Shown piece after piece: positions 12,751-22,163 of a stretch of 62,398 nucleotides of DNA. The notes under the pieces were generated by a model, which ran no database searches, was not told the DNA's origin, and saw nothing but the letters and a program-made list of their open reading frames with translations. The DNA comes from Rhodanobacteraceae bacterium (GTDB lineage Bacteria > Pseudomonadota > Gammaproteobacteria > Xanthomonadales > Rhodanobacteraceae): positions 1 to 62,398 of the forward strand of contig SCQS01000041.1 in NCBI GenBank assembly GCA_004299705.1. Direction: 5' to 3'. The position numbers were made by a program, and so were the translations under genes. How positions within the stretch are numbered: position 1 is the first letter of the stretch; every line of letters begins with the position of its first letter.

Positions 12751-13632
12751 ATGCCACGACTCCACTCCCGCTTCGCACAAAGCCTCATCGTCACCACCGT
12801 GGCCGTCGCCCTGACGGCGTGCGCGGTGGCACCGCCGCGTACCGACGATCCCTATCAGAACTTCAACCGCAAGATGTTCAAGTTCAACATGTTCGCGGAC
12901 AAGGTGGCGATCCGTCCGGTGGCCAAGGCCTACGTCAAGGTCACGGGGCCCAAGGGACGCGAACATATCAGCGATTTTTTCACCAACCTGCGCACGCCCG
13001 TCACGATCATCAACGAGGCGCTGCAGGGCCGCCCCGGACCGGCGCTGGATTCGACGGCGCGGTTCCTGATCAACAGTACTGCGGGCGTGCTCGGCTTCTT
13101 CGACCCGGCCACGCGCCTGGACGTGCCGCGGCACCCGACCGATTTCGGGGTGACGCTGGCACGCTGGGGCGTGCCGGAAGGCCCGTATCTGGTGCTGCCC
13201 TTCATCGGGCCGACCACTGCGCGCGACGTGTGGCGGCTGCCGGTGGACAGCTATTTCGATCCGCTCGGCTGGTACGCACGCGACCATGATTTCCAATGGC
13301 ACGCGCAATACCTGCCGTCTCTCGTGTATCTCGTGACACTGCGCGCCAGCCTGTTGCCGCTCGACTCGATCCTGGATTCGTCGTACGACCCGTACGCGTT
13401 CATGCGTGACGCCTATCGCCAGCGTCGCCTGTACATGAATTACTTCGGCAACCCGCCGATGTCGGCGATCGAAGAACTGCAGGGCACCACCCCGAGCGAA
13501 CAGAACGATCAGGACATCGAGCAGTTGTTGCAGCAGCAACAGCAGTACGAGAAGAGCCACGGCATCAACCAAAACGCCGTGCCCGCTTCCGGCGGCAGCG
13601 TCAATCCGCCACCGTCGAGTTCGGGCGCCTGA
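12751..13632 (+). CDS. mlaA: Outer-membrane lipoprotein MlaA (VacJ)
   Basis: MlaA removes mislocalised phospholipids from the outer leaflet and passes them to MlaC. The 293-residue precursor has a signal peptide with lipobox LTAC (Cys about residue 24), then the family block DDPYQNFNRKMFKFN and TPVTIINEALQG. Also present are the conserved LGFFDPA and DFGVTLARWGVPEGPYLVLP stretches. The C-terminus is Gln- and Ser/Pro-rich and poorly conserved. It is convergent with mlaB, so the OM partner sits next to, but on the other strand from, the inner-membrane genes. Confidence 0.95.
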   Translation: MPRLHSRFAQSLIVTTVAVALTACAVAPPRTDDPYQNFNRKMFKFNMFADKVAIRPVAKAYVKVTGPKGREHISDFFTNLRTPVTIINEALQGRPGPALDSTARFLINSTAGVLGFFDPATRLDVPRHPTDFGVTLARWGVPEGPYLVLPFIGPTTARDVWRLPVDSYFDPLGWYARDHDFQWHAQYLPSLVYLVTLRASLLPLDSILDSSYDPYAFMRDAYRQRRLYMNYFGNPPMSAIEELQGTTPSEQNDQDIEQLLQQQQQYEKSHGINQNAVPASGGSVNPPPSSSGA

Positions 13633-13638
13633 CGTCGG

Positions 13639-13971
13639 TCAAGCCGCCGCGGCGGGCGTGTCGAGCAAAGTCTCGACGTCGCACACCGCCGCGAGCGAAC
13701 GCAGTCCTTCCGGCCAATGCACCACCCTGATGTGCCGCCCGGCACGGCTCGCGGCAGCGGCCAAGGCCAGTACACACGCCAAGCCCGCACTGTCGGCGCG
13801 GGTCAGGCCGCCCAGGTCCAACTGCGTCTGTGTGCCCGCCGCCAGCGCGCGCCGCGCTTCCGCGAACGCGTGCGCCGCGGTGGCGAAGGTCAACGCGCCG
13901 GCCAACGCCAGCGTGTCGTGATCGGGCTGCGCCAGCGTCACCGCCTCGGCCGGATTCGAAGTACGCCGCAT
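13639..13971 (-). CDS. mlaB: STAS-domain protein MlaB
   Basis: A small STAS protein (110 residues) that binds the ATPase MlaF and is needed for MlaFEDB activity. The typical STAS layout is present: LALAGALTF strand, then the LDLGGLTRADSAGLACVLAL segment containing the conserved Asp-Ser, and a C-terminal helix. The ATG at 13971 lies four bases after the mlaC stop; a GTG at 13986, overlapping mlaC, is a possible alternative. Last gene of mlaFEDCB. Confidence 0.88.
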   Translation of the reverse strand: MRRTSNPAEAVTLAQPDHDTLALAGALTFATAAHAFAEARRALAAGTQTQLDLGGLTRADSAGLACVLALAAAASRAGRHIRVVHWPEGLRSLAAVCDVETLLDTPAAAA

Positions 13972-13975
13972 GGCA

Positions 13976-14626
13976 TCAGTGGCCACTGTCCTGCTGCTTC
14001 ATCTGGTCGATCGCGCCCGCGCCCTCGGTCTGCAGGCGCTTGATGAGGCCGTCGATGCCTTCCTTCTGGATTTCGGCGGCAACCTGGTTGCGGTAGTTGG
14101 TGATGTAGGAAATGCCCGCGATGATCACGTCATAGGCCTTCCATTCGCCGGACGCGGTTTTGCGGAACGCGTAGTCCACCGAAATGCTGTTGCCGTTCGC
14201 CAGCTTGACCTCGGTGCGCACCAGCGTGCGGTTCTGGTCCAGCGGCCCGCGTGCCGGCAGCACCTTCACTGCGCCGCGCGTGTAGGCCAGCAGGCCTTCG
14301 CCATAGCGATGGATCAGCGCGTTGTAGAACGCCTGCGAGAATGCGACGCGCTGGGCCGGCGTGGCCTGGCGCGCATACCGGCCCAGCACCAGCAGGGCGG
14401 CATAATTGGTATCGAAGTGCGGCAGGATGATGCCGTCGATCACCTTGACCATCTGCTCGGGGTTCTGCTGCAGTTCGGCCTGGTGGCCCTGCACGGCAGT
14501 ACCCAACTGGTCGGCGATCGACTGCACGATCTGCTGCGGGGTCTGCCCGACCGTGGCGAACGCAGGTGCGGTGAATGCGGCACCAATGCACAGCGCCGCC
14601 AGCAACATCAACGAACGTTTCAACAT
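13976..14626 (-). CDS. mlaC: Periplasmic phospholipid-binding protein MlaC
   Basis: Shuttles phospholipid between MlaA and the MlaFEDB complex. The 216-residue precursor has a signal peptide (LKRSLMLLAALCIGAAF...AFA), then the family signature region NYAALLVLGRYARQATPAQR and FRKTASGEWKAYDVII. The ATG at 14626 has an AAGGAG site seven bases upstream; a longer frame to 14665 lacks one. Confidence 0.95.
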   Translation of the reverse strand: MLKRSLMLLAALCIGAAFTAPAFATVGQTPQQIVQSIADQLGTAVQGHQAELQQNPEQMVKVIDGIILPHFDTNYAALLVLGRYARQATPAQRVAFSQAFYNALIHRYGEGLLAYTRGAVKVLPARGPLDQNRTLVRTEVKLANGNSISVDYAFRKTASGEWKAYDVIIAGISYITNYRNQVAAEIQKEGIDGLIKRLQTEGAGAIDQMKQQDSGH

Positions 14627-14672
14627 GCTCTGTCTCCTTGACCCCGCGGTCATGCCGCGAGGCAACGGTATG

Positions 14673-15191
14673 TCAGGGTTTGCCGGATGACGGCGGCGCG
14701 CTGGACGCGGGCGCGGAACTTCCGCTGCTCGATTTCGGGCCGCCGTTGACCAGGAACTTGCCGATCAGGTTCTCGATGCTCATCGCCGATTGCGTCAGCA
14801 CCATCTCGTCGCCGTTCTTGAGAAAGGTCGGCGACCCACCCGGCTCGATGCCAACGTACTGGTCGCCCAATAAACCGCTGGTGAATATCGCGGCCGAGGA
14901 ATCGTCCGGAATCTCGTTGTATTTCTTGCTGATCGACAGCAGCACCAGCGCGTCCATCCGCTGCGGTTCCAGCTGGATGGACTGCACGTCACCGATGCGC
15001 ACGCCCGCGATCTTGACCGGCGCGCGTTCCTTCAACTGGCCGATATTCTGGAAGCGCGCCTTCACGATGTAACTGTCGCCCGAATGGATATTGGCCACCG
15101 ACGTGGTCTGGGTGGCAAGGTAGGCCAGCGCGGCGAAACCGAGCAGGATGAACAGGCCAGTGCCGATGGCGTAGGAAGGTCTTGGATTCAT
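14673..15191 (-). CDS. mlaD: MCE-domain protein MlaD
   Basis: Inner-membrane-anchored hexameric MCE protein of the Mla transporter, 172 residues. One N-terminal membrane helix (YAIGTGLFILLGFAALAYLA) is followed by a single MCE domain (VKARFQNIGQLKERAPVKIAG, GLLGDQYVGIEPGG). The C-terminal tail is Ser/Pro/Ala-rich. It lies 24 bases after mlaE. Confidence 0.95.
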   Translation of the reverse strand: MNPRPSYAIGTGLFILLGFAALAYLATQTTSVANIHSGDSYIVKARFQNIGQLKERAPVKIAGVRIGDVQSIQLEPQRMDALVLLSISKKYNEIPDDSSAAIFTSGLLGDQYVGIEPGGSPTFLKNGDEMVLTQSAMSIENLIGKFLVNGGPKSSSGSSAPASSAPPSSGKP

Positions 15192-15215
15192 GCAATCACC
15201 AATGTTGCGTGCCGG

Positions 15216-15983
15216 TCAGGTCATGAAGGCCGTCATCACGAAGTCGAACGCGAGGATCACGATCGACGAGAACACCACCGTGCGGGTGGTCGAATACGCC
15301 ACGCCCTCGCTGGTCGGCGGCGCGGTATAGCCCTGGAACACCGCGATCAGGCTGACCACGCCACCGAACACGATGCTTTTGTATACCCCATCGAGAATGT
15401 CCCGCTGCAGCATCACGGTCGAGGTCATGTTGCCCCAGAAGGTGCCGTTGTCGAGGCCGAGCCACGTCACGCCGACAAGATGTCCACCGAAGATGCCCAT
15501 CGCGTTGAACACGCAGGCCAGCAGCGGCATCGCGATGATGCCGGCGAGGAAGCGCGGCGCGGCCACGTAAGCCAGCGGATCGACCGCCATCATCGACATC
15601 GCATCCAGCTGATCGGTGGCACGCATCAGACCGATCTCGGCGGTGACCGCGGTGCCCGCGCGACCCGCGACCAGCAGCGCCGTCACCACCGGCCCGAGCT
15701 CGCGGAACAGGCTCAACGCCACCGCGGTACCCAGCTCTGACGTGGCCCCGAATATCGACAGGGTGTTGAACAGCTGCAGCGCCAGCACCATGCCCACGAA
15801 CAGACCGCAGGTCATCACGATCACCAGGCTCATCGCGCCGACGAACCAGACCTGCCGGCACAGTTCGCGCCAGTAGCGCAGGCTTTTCGGCACCGCGCCG
15901 GCGACCGCGACGAAAAACAGTCCGCACTCGCCCAGCGAGACGACACCTTGCAACAGCCAGTTGCGGCGCAGGTTGGCGTTCAT
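15216..15983 (-). CDS. mlaE: Phospholipid ABC transporter permease MlaE
   Basis: Permease of the MlaFEDB complex, 255 residues, with about five to six membrane segments and the family block FRELGPVVTALLVAGRAGTA followed by GLMRATDQLDAM. The ATG at 15983 overlaps the mlaF stop (ATGA), indicating coupling; a longer frame to 16085 runs inside mlaF and is rejected. Confidence 0.95.
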   Translation of the reverse strand: MNANLRRNWLLQGVVSLGECGLFFVAVAGAVPKSLRYWRELCRQVWFVGAMSLVIVMTCGLFVGMVLALQLFNTLSIFGATSELGTAVALSLFRELGPVVTALLVAGRAGTAVTAEIGLMRATDQLDAMSMMAVDPLAYVAAPRFLAGIIAMPLLACVFNAMGIFGGHLVGVTWLGLDNGTFWGNMTSTVMLQRDILDGVYKSIVFGGVVSLIAVFQGYTAPPTSEGVAYSTTRTVVFSSIVILAFDFVMTAFMT

Positions 15984-16819
15984 CGATGCGCTTCCCTGAA
16001 ACCCAGTTCGGTCGCGTAGTCCGGCGCCGGGTAATGGAACGGCACCGGGCCGTCGGCCTCTCCGCCGAAGAACTGCCGCGTCCACGGCGAATCCTGCCGC
16101 GCCAGTTCGTCCGGCGCGCCCTGCGCGACCAGTTTGCCGTTCGCGATCAGGTACACGCGGTCGGCCACTTTCTGGATCGCCGCGAGTTCGTGCGCGACCA
16201 GGATGGAGGTGATGCCCAATGTGTGGTTGAGCGTGCGGATCAGGCGCAGCACCTGGTTCAGCGCAATCGGATCCAGCCCCACGAACGGCTCGTCATAAAG
16301 AATAAGCATCGGGTCGAACACGATCGCGCGCGCCAGCGCCACCCGTCGCGCCATGCCGCCCGAAAGTTCGCTGGGCATCAGCTGCGCGGCGCCGCGCAAA
16401 CCCACCGCCTGCAGCTTGGTCAGCACGATGTCGCGCAACAATTCTTCCGGCAACTTCGCGTGTTGGCGCAGCGGGAACGCGATGTTCTCGAACACGCTGA
16501 AATCGGTCAGCAGCGCCGAGTTCTGGAACAGGAAACCGATGCGCTCGCGCAACGCGAACAGGTCGCGCCGCGACAGCTTCGTCACTTCCTCGCCATCCAC
16601 CCGCACGCTGCCGGTGTCGGGCCGCAACTGGCCGGTGAGATGCCGCAGCAGCGTGGTCTTGCCGGTACCCGACGGCCCCATGATCGCGGTGACGCTGCCG
16701 CGCGGCACATCGAGATCGAGGCCGTCGAAGATCGTCTTCGCGCCGATGCGCGTGTGCAGGCCGCGCACCTGCACCAGCGCAGCGGCGGACGATTCGGGTT
16801 GGGCAACGCCAGGGTTCAT
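15980..16819 (-). CDS. mlaF: Phospholipid ABC transporter ATPase MlaF
   Basis: ATPase of the Mla complex, 279 residues. Walker A GPSGTGKTT, signature LSGGMARRVALAR and Walker B LILYDEPFVGLD are all present. First gene of mlaFEDCB; about 75 bp separate it from gmk upstream on the same strand. Confidence 0.95.
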   Translation of the reverse strand: MNPGVAQPESSAAALVQVRGLHTRIGAKTIFDGLDLDVPRGSVTAIMGPSGTGKTTLLRHLTGQLRPDTGSVRVDGEEVTKLSRRDLFALRERIGFLFQNSALLTDFSVFENIAFPLRQHAKLPEELLRDIVLTKLQAVGLRGAAQLMPSELSGGMARRVALARAIVFDPMLILYDEPFVGLDPIALNQVLRLIRTLNHTLGITSILVAHELAAIQKVADRVYLIANGKLVAQGAPDELARQDSPWTRQFFGGEADGPVPFHYPAPDYATELGFREAHR

Positions 16820-16893
16820 CGCGGATCGGGGAAACCAAACTCACAAGTTCACTAGATTAACGGAGCAGGGTTGCCGCGCCTAGCGCAAGATGC

Positions 16894-17505
16894 TCAATCC
16901 AGCAGGCGTTCGATCAGCGCTCGATGACGCTCGCCCGGCAGCGGCCGGCCCGCGCGCGCAGCATGCACGATCGCCTGCAGGCGCGCGACCGCTTCCTCGA
17001 AATCATCGTTGACCACGATGCAATCGAACTCGCCGGCGTGCGCGATCTCCTCGCGCGAGGCGGCCAGACGCTTCTCTATCGTCGCTTCGCTGTCGGTGGC
17101 ACGCGCGCGCAGGCGCCGTTCCAGCTCGGCGCGCGACGGCGGCAGGATGAAGATCGACACGCATTCCGGCATCGCGCGGCGCACCTGTGCGGCGCCTTGC
17201 CAGTCGATTTCCAGCAACACGTCACGCCCTGCACCAAGGATCGGCTCAACCGCGCTGCGCGAGGTACCGTAGTAGTTGCCGAACACGTCCGCGTGCTCCA
17301 GAAATTCGCCGCGCGCCACCATTTTCTCGAACGTGGCGCGATCGACGAAGTGGTATTGCACGCCGTCGACATCGCCCGGGCGCGGCGCGCGCGTGGTGTG
17401 CGAAATCGACAGCGAAATGCCGGGCTCGCGCGCCAGCAACGCGTTCACCAGCGTGGATTTCCCCGCGCCCGACGGCGCCGCGACGATGAACAATTTGCCG
17501 GTCAT
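16894..17505 (-). CDS. gmk: Guanylate kinase
   Basis: Phosphorylates GMP to GDP. The 203-residue protein has the P-loop APSGAGKST at residues 9-17, the GMP-binding SHTTRAPRPGDVDG and the lid region. It overlaps yicC by four bases (ATGA), as is common. rpoZ, its usual downstream partner, is displaced by about 4 kb. Confidence 0.97.
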   Translation of the reverse strand: MTGKLFIVAAPSGAGKSTLVNALLAREPGISLSISHTTRAPRPGDVDGVQYHFVDRATFEKMVARGEFLEHADVFGNYYGTSRSAVEPILGAGRDVLLEIDWQGAAQVRRAMPECVSIFILPPSRAELERRLRARATDSEATIEKRLAASREEIAHAGEFDCIVVNDDFEEAVARLQAIVHAARAGRPLPGERHRALIERLLD

Positions 17506-18362
17506 TCCAGGTTCTGCACTTGCTCGCGCATCTGTTCGATCAGCACCTTCAGTTCCACCGCCGCGCGCGTGGCGCGCTGATCGACCGACTTGGACGCCAG
17601 CGTATTGGCTTCGCGGTTGAATTCCTGCATCAGGAAATCGAGACGGCGACCGACGGGCTCGTCGAGCTTGAGGATCCGCCGCGCTTCGCCGACGTGCGCG
17701 GCCAGCCGGTCAAGTTCCTCGTCGACGTCCATGCGCGACAACTGCAGCACCAGTTCCTGCTCCAGCCGGCCAGGGTCGGCGGATGTTTTCAACTCCGCGA
17801 GTCGCGCTTCCAGTTTCGCGCGCAGCGCCGCGCGGATGTCGGGCAGCAACGCGCGCACCTCGCCGACGATGCCTTCGATGCCGTCCAGCCGCCCGCGCAA
17901 GGCGGCGCCAAGTTTTTCGCCTTCGCGCCCACGCCCGGCGATGAATTCATCCAGCGTGCGTTCCAGCAGCGCCAGCGCGGCCTGCGCCAAGCCGGCCTGG
18001 TCGAGCTCAGGCTTGACCAGCAAACCCGGCCAATCCAGCAAGCCCGCGAAGTCGGTCGCGAGCTGCGGAAAGTTCGATTTCAAAGCCCGCGCGACCGTGG
18101 CGAGCTGACTCGCGGTGCGCTCGTCCAGCAACAAATCGGCCGCCGCCGCGGGCGGGCGATAGCGGTACGTGACATCGACCTTGCCGCGCGACAGGCGCGC
18201 GGCGATGCGTTCGCGCAAGGCGGGTTCCAGTGCGCGCAACTCGTCGGGCAGGCGTACCCCGGTTTCGAGGAAACGCGAATTCACCGCGCGCACCTCGCAC
18301 GCCAGCCAGCCCTGCGGCGTCGAGTCTTCCATGTTGGCGTAGGCAGTCATGCTGCGGATCAT
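17502..18362 (-). CDS. yicC: YicC family endoribonuclease
   Basis: A 286-residue YicC/YloC protein; family members are reported endoribonucleases. The N-terminus [13 protein letters not shown] and the C-terminal region [19 protein letters not shown] are the family signatures; the protein ends in a helical [13 protein letters not shown] segment. The start overlaps the 5' leader of the divergent rph gene, so the two promoters are intertwined. Confidence 0.93.
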   Translation of the reverse strand: MIRSMTAYANMEDSTPQGWLACEVRAVNSRFLETGVRLPDELRALEPALRERIAARLSRGKVDVTYRYRPPAAAADLLLDERTASQLATVARALKSNFPQLATDFAGLLDWPGLLVKPELDQAGLAQAALALLERTLDEFIAGRGREGEKLGAALRGRLDGIEGIVGEVRALLPDIRAALRAKLEARLAELKTSADPGRLEQELVLQLSRMDVDEELDRLAAHVGEARRILKLDEPVGRRLDFLMQEFNREANTLASKSVDQRATRAAVELKVLIEQMREQVQNLE

Positions 18363-18429
18363 GCGTCGCGTCCGATCGTCGTTGAATGTCGCGATGTTAA
18401 ACTGTCACGCCCGGCGCCGATACCTTCCG

Positions 18430-19161
18430 ATGTCCATCTCCCGTCCTTCCGGCCGCGCACCCGACACGCTGCGCGCGGTCAGCATCGAACGTCACTACAC
18501 GCGTCACGCCGAAGGCTCGGTGCTGGTCGGCATGGGCGATACCCGCGTGCTGTGCACCGCCAGCGTCGAGGAACGCGTGCCGCCGTGGCTGCGCGGCAAG
18601 GGCGAAGGCTGGGTCACCGCCGAATACGGCATGTTGCCGCGCGCAACCGCCGAACGCACCCAGCGCGAAGCCGCGCGTGGAGGCCAGGGCGGACGCACCA
18701 TGGAAATCCAGCGCCTGATCGGGCGCAGTCTGCGCGCCTGCGTCGATCGTGCCGCGCTGGGCGAGCGCGTGATCACGCTGGACTGCGACGTGCTGCAGGC
18801 CGACGGCGGCACCCGCTGCGCCTCGATCACCGGCGCCTATGTCGCGCTGGTGGATGCCGTGAACGGATTGCTGCGGCGCGGCGTGTTGAAGACCAACCCG
18901 GTCCACGGCGCCGTGGCTGCGGTGTCGGTGGGCGTCTACCAGGGCACACCGGTACTCGACCTCGATTACGCCGAAGATTCCAACTGCGACACCGACATGA
19001 ACGTGGTGATGAACGACGGCGGCGGCTTCATCGAGCTGCAGGGCACCGCCGAAGGCCATGCGTTCCGGCGCGATGAACTGGATGCGCTGCTGGCGCTGGC
19101 GCAGAAGGGCGTCGGCGAGTTGATCGAAGCGCAACGCGCAGCACTTGCGGATGCAAGTTAA
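18430..19161 (+). CDS. rph: Ribonuclease PH
   Basis: Phosphorolytic 3'-exoribonuclease for tRNA maturation, 243 residues. It has [11 protein letters not shown] at the N-terminus, [17 protein letters not shown] and [20 protein letters not shown], and [13 protein letters not shown] with the metal/phosphate-site Asp. The ATG at 18430 is chosen over the frame start at 18349 because it gives the family N-terminus. Confidence 0.96.
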   Translation: MSISRPSGRAPDTLRAVSIERHYTRHAEGSVLVGMGDTRVLCTASVEERVPPWLRGKGEGWVTAEYGMLPRATAERTQREAARGGQGGRTMEIQRLIGRSLRACVDRAALGERVITLDCDVLQADGGTRCASITGAYVALVDAVNGLLRRGVLKTNPVHGAVAAVSVGVYQGTPVLDLDYAEDSNCDTDMNVVMNDGGGFIELQGTAEGHAFRRDELDALLALAQKGVGELIEAQRAALADAS

Positions 19162-19171
19162 CAACCCTTGT

Positions 19172-19353
19172 CGTCATTCCGGGGCTGGGCGCGCAACGCG
19201 CGCGCAGAACCCGGAATCCATTTTGATTTGGTTGTTCCTGACCAAGAGCAAGATGGATTTACAAAGGCCATCCATGGCCTTTGCCCTCCGGGCCGGCTTG
19301 CAGCCGTTCAAATTCGTTCCAGACGAATTTGTCCGGCTTTCGCCGGAATGACG
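19172..19353. repeat. MITE-like element with 11-bp terminal inverted repeats
   Basis: CGTCATTCCGG (19172-19182) and its exact complement CCGGAATGACG (19343-19353) bound a 182-bp element between rph and rdgB. Inside are two perfect hairpins: AAAGGCCAT-CC-ATGGCCTTT (19263-19282) and CAAATTCGT paired with ACGAATTTG (19309-19331). It encodes nothing convincing. The structure resembles a small non-autonomous mobile or folding repeat. Confidence 0.7.
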
Positions 19354-19371
19354 ATCATGTGAGATCGTCGA

Positions 19372-19965
19372 ATGCGCAAGATCGTCCTCGCCAGCGGCAA
19401 CCCCGGCAAGCTCACGGAGCTGCGCGAACTGCTGGCCGGCAGCGGCATCGAACTGGTTTCGCAGCGCGAACTCGGCATCGACGATGCCGAGGAAACCGGA
19501 CTGAGCTTCGTTGAAAACGCGATCCTGAAAGCGCGCCACGCCACGCGCGCATCCGGCCTGCCCGCGCTGGCCGACGATTCAGGCCTGTGCGTGAATGCGC
19601 TGGACGGCGCGCCGGGCCTGTATTCCGCGCGCTACGCGGGCGTGCACGGTGACAACGCGGCCAACAACGCGAAGTTGCTGCATGATCTCGAAGGCGTTCC
19701 CGCTGCGCAGCGCACCGCACACTTCACCTGCGTGCTGGCACTGCTGCGTTCCGCCGCAGACCCCGACCCGATCGTCGCGACCGGCCGCTGGAGCGGGCGC
19801 GTGCTGCCCGCCCCGCGCGGCGCACACGGCTTCGGCTACGACCCGGTGTTCCTGCCCGACGACGGCGGCGGACTCGGTTCGGCCGAACTCGATCCCGCGT
19901 TGAAGAACCGCATCAGCCATCGCGGACAGGCGTTGGCGATGCTGCTTGAGGGATTGCGTCCTTAG
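19372..19965 (+). CDS. rdgB: dITP/XTP pyrophosphatase (RdgB/HAM1)
   Basis: Hydrolyses non-canonical purine nucleoside triphosphates such as dITP and XTP. The 197-residue protein begins IVLASGNPGKLTELRELL and has the core signatures SFVENAILKARHA, LADDSGLCV and GFGYDPVFLP, with a closing KNRISHRGQAL. Confidence 0.96.
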   Translation: MRKIVLASGNPGKLTELRELLAGSGIELVSQRELGIDDAEETGLSFVENAILKARHATRASGLPALADDSGLCVNALDGAPGLYSARYAGVHGDNAANNAKLLHDLEGVPAAQRTAHFTCVLALLRSAADPDPIVATGRWSGRVLPAPRGAHGFGYDPVFLPDDGGGLGSAELDPALKNRISHRGQALAMLLEGLRP

Positions 19966-20113
19966 GCTCTCCCGGTTTTCGGGCCGCCGGTTGGGCTGGG
20001 GGTTATCCCCGCGGCGCGCCGGGACTTGCCGAGGCGGACAGCCGGGGCCATCCTAGGACGCATTTTTACACGCGCGAACGTGCTCGACGCGTCTCCCGCC
20101 ATTGGAGGAAATC

Positions 20114-22138
20114 ATGAAGCATGCCGTATTGGCATCCCTGTCGGCGCTGGTGCTGGCAATCGCTCCCTTGGCCGCCCTGGCGGCCGGCGCTCCGATCACG
20201 CTGCGCGACTACCGCGCGCTCATCCGCATCGAGTCACCGCAATTCTCGCCGGACGGCAGGCAGCTCGCGTTCCTGACGGTCCGCCCGGATTTCGTGCACG
20301 ATCGCTACGACGCGACCCTGCGCGTGATGGATACCACAGGCGGTGCCACGCGGATCGTGGCGCAGGGCCTGCAGGACCTGCACAGCCCACGTTGGTCGCC
20401 GGACGGCCGCACGCTTGCCTTTATCGCCCAGGTCGGCAATGAGAAGCCGCAGATCTACGAGGTACCGGCGGCGGGCGGCACGCCCGAGCAACTCGGTGAT
20501 GCGCCCAATGGCGTTGAACAGTTCGCCTGGAGCCCGGACGGCAAGGCCATTGCCTACGTCACGCCGGACGATTCTCCCCTGAGCGCCAGGGATCGACGCA
20601 CCCACCACGACTTCTTCACCATCCATGACGACGACTATCAGACCGACAAGCAGGCGGTGTCGTCGCACATCTGGCTGTTGTCGGTCGCGAGCGGCAAGAC
20701 CCGCCAGCTCACGCAGGGTTCGACCAGCGTCGTCGAGGTGACGCCGCCCTTCGGCGGCGGCGTATCCGCGCCCGTCTGGTCGGCGGACGGACGCTGGATC
20801 GCGTATGCGCAACAAGCGACGCCCGACGACAGCGACAGCGACCGCACCCGGATCGTGGCGGTGAATGTCGCGACCGGCGCGGAACATCCGCTGACCGACC
20901 AACACAGCTATGAATACAACCCGAGCTTCGCGCCCAAGGGTGACACGCTTGCCTGGTTGTACCCGCACGGGCCCGGTCCGGTCAGCGACATGGACTTGTT
21001 CGTCGGGTCGGTCAATGGCGGCGGCGCGCGTGACGTCAGCGCCGACCTGGATCGCAACCTGCTGCCCGAGCTCGCGTGGTTGCCTGACGGCAGCGGCGTG
21101 GTCGGGATGGCGGACGACCACGTTGGCGTAAACCTCTACGTGCAACCGCTGCATGGCCAAGGCCGCCGGATCGATCTGGACGGACTGAACGCGCTCGACT
21201 TCGACGTGTCGTCCCAAGGCGCGTTGGCGGTGGTGGCGGACAGCGCCTCGCAAGCGCCGGAGCTGTATTTGCTGCGCACCCCGGACAGCAAGCCGGTTCG
21301 CTTGACCGACTTCAACGCCCGCTTCGCCGGCTACGCGCACGCCCGCAGCGTCGAGCTGCAATGGAAGGCTCCGGACGGCCAAGCGAACGACGGCATCCTG
21401 ACCTACCCGAACGCTTACGTCGCCGGCAGGAAATACCCACTCGTGGTCTGGGATCACGGCGGGCCCGAAGCTTCGTCGAGCGAAGGTTTCGACACCAACG
21501 AAATCGGACCGCTGCGCGCCCTGTTCGCGGCCGACGGCTACCTCGTGTTCGAACCGAATTATCGCGGCAGCGACAATCTGGGAACCGCGCACGAACACGC
21601 GATCTACCGCGACCCCGGCCAAGGTCCGGACAGCGACGTGATCTCGGGCATCCGGATGCTGGAAAAAATGGGCATCGTGGACGCATCGCGCATCGCCGCG
21701 GTGGGCCACTCCTACGGCGGCTACATGACGACTTGGCTGATCGGGCACCAGCACTTCTGGCGCTGCGCGGTGGTGGCCGATGGCGCCGTGGACTGGACCG
21801 AGGAGTACGAGCTTTCCGGTACCGGCAACTTGGCTTGGGCGCGGGATTCTCTGGGCGGCACGCCGTGGGACGCGGACAGCGCCGCGTTGTACCGGACCGG
21901 TTCGGCCATCACCTATGCCGGCCAGATCACCACGCCGACCTTGATCCTGTCGGGAACCGCGGACGTGGTGGTGCCGATCACCGAATCGTTCGCGCTCTAT
22001 CACGCGCTCGCCAGCCGCCACGTGCCGGTGCGGTTCATCGGCATCCCCGGTGCGCACCACACGCCGCAGGATCCGGTGCACCTCGAACTCTACTATCAGG
22101 CCATCGATCGATGGGTGGTCAAGCACCTTGGTGCTTGA
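20114..22138 (+). CDS. Secreted S9 family prolyl oligopeptidase-like peptidase
   Basis: A 674-residue serine peptidase, probably exported: MKHAVLASLSALVLAIAPLAALAA is a clear signal peptide. A beta-propeller region with PD40-type repeats (ESPQFSPDGRQLAF, SPRWSPDGRTLAF) precedes an alpha/beta hydrolase domain. The nucleophile is Ser533 in GHSYGGY; the acid is likely the Asp in SGTADVVVP, and the base the second His of GAHHTP. It is like dipeptidyl aminopeptidase/acylaminoacyl peptidases; the substrate cannot be told. GGAGGAA upstream supports the ATG at 20114. Confidence 0.9.
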   Translation: MKHAVLASLSALVLAIAPLAALAAGAPITLRDYRALIRIESPQFSPDGRQLAFLTVRPDFVHDRYDATLRVMDTTGGATRIVAQGLQDLHSPRWSPDGRTLAFIAQVGNEKPQIYEVPAAGGTPEQLGDAPNGVEQFAWSPDGKAIAYVTPDDSPLSARDRRTHHDFFTIHDDDYQTDKQAVSSHIWLLSVASGKTRQLTQGSTSVVEVTPPFGGGVSAPVWSADGRWIAYAQQATPDDSDSDRTRIVAVNVATGAEHPLTDQHSYEYNPSFAPKGDTLAWLYPHGPGPVSDMDLFVGSVNGGGARDVSADLDRNLLPELAWLPDGSGVVGMADDHVGVNLYVQPLHGQGRRIDLDGLNALDFDVSSQGALAVVADSASQAPELYLLRTPDSKPVRLTDFNARFAGYAHARSVELQWKAPDGQANDGILTYPNAYVAGRKYPLVVWDHGGPEASSSEGFDTNEIGPLRALFAADGYLVFEPNYRGSDNLGTAHEHAIYRDPGQGPDSDVISGIRMLEKMGIVDASRIAAVGHSYGGYMTTWLIGHQHFWRCAVVADGAVDWTEEYELSGTGNLAWARDSLGGTPWDADSAALYRTGSAITYAGQITTPTLILSGTADVVVPITESFALYHALASRHVPVRFIGIPGAHHTPQDPVHLELYYQAIDRWVVKHLGA

Positions 22139-22163
22139 ACCGCGCTGATCGCCCTTCCCCGCC

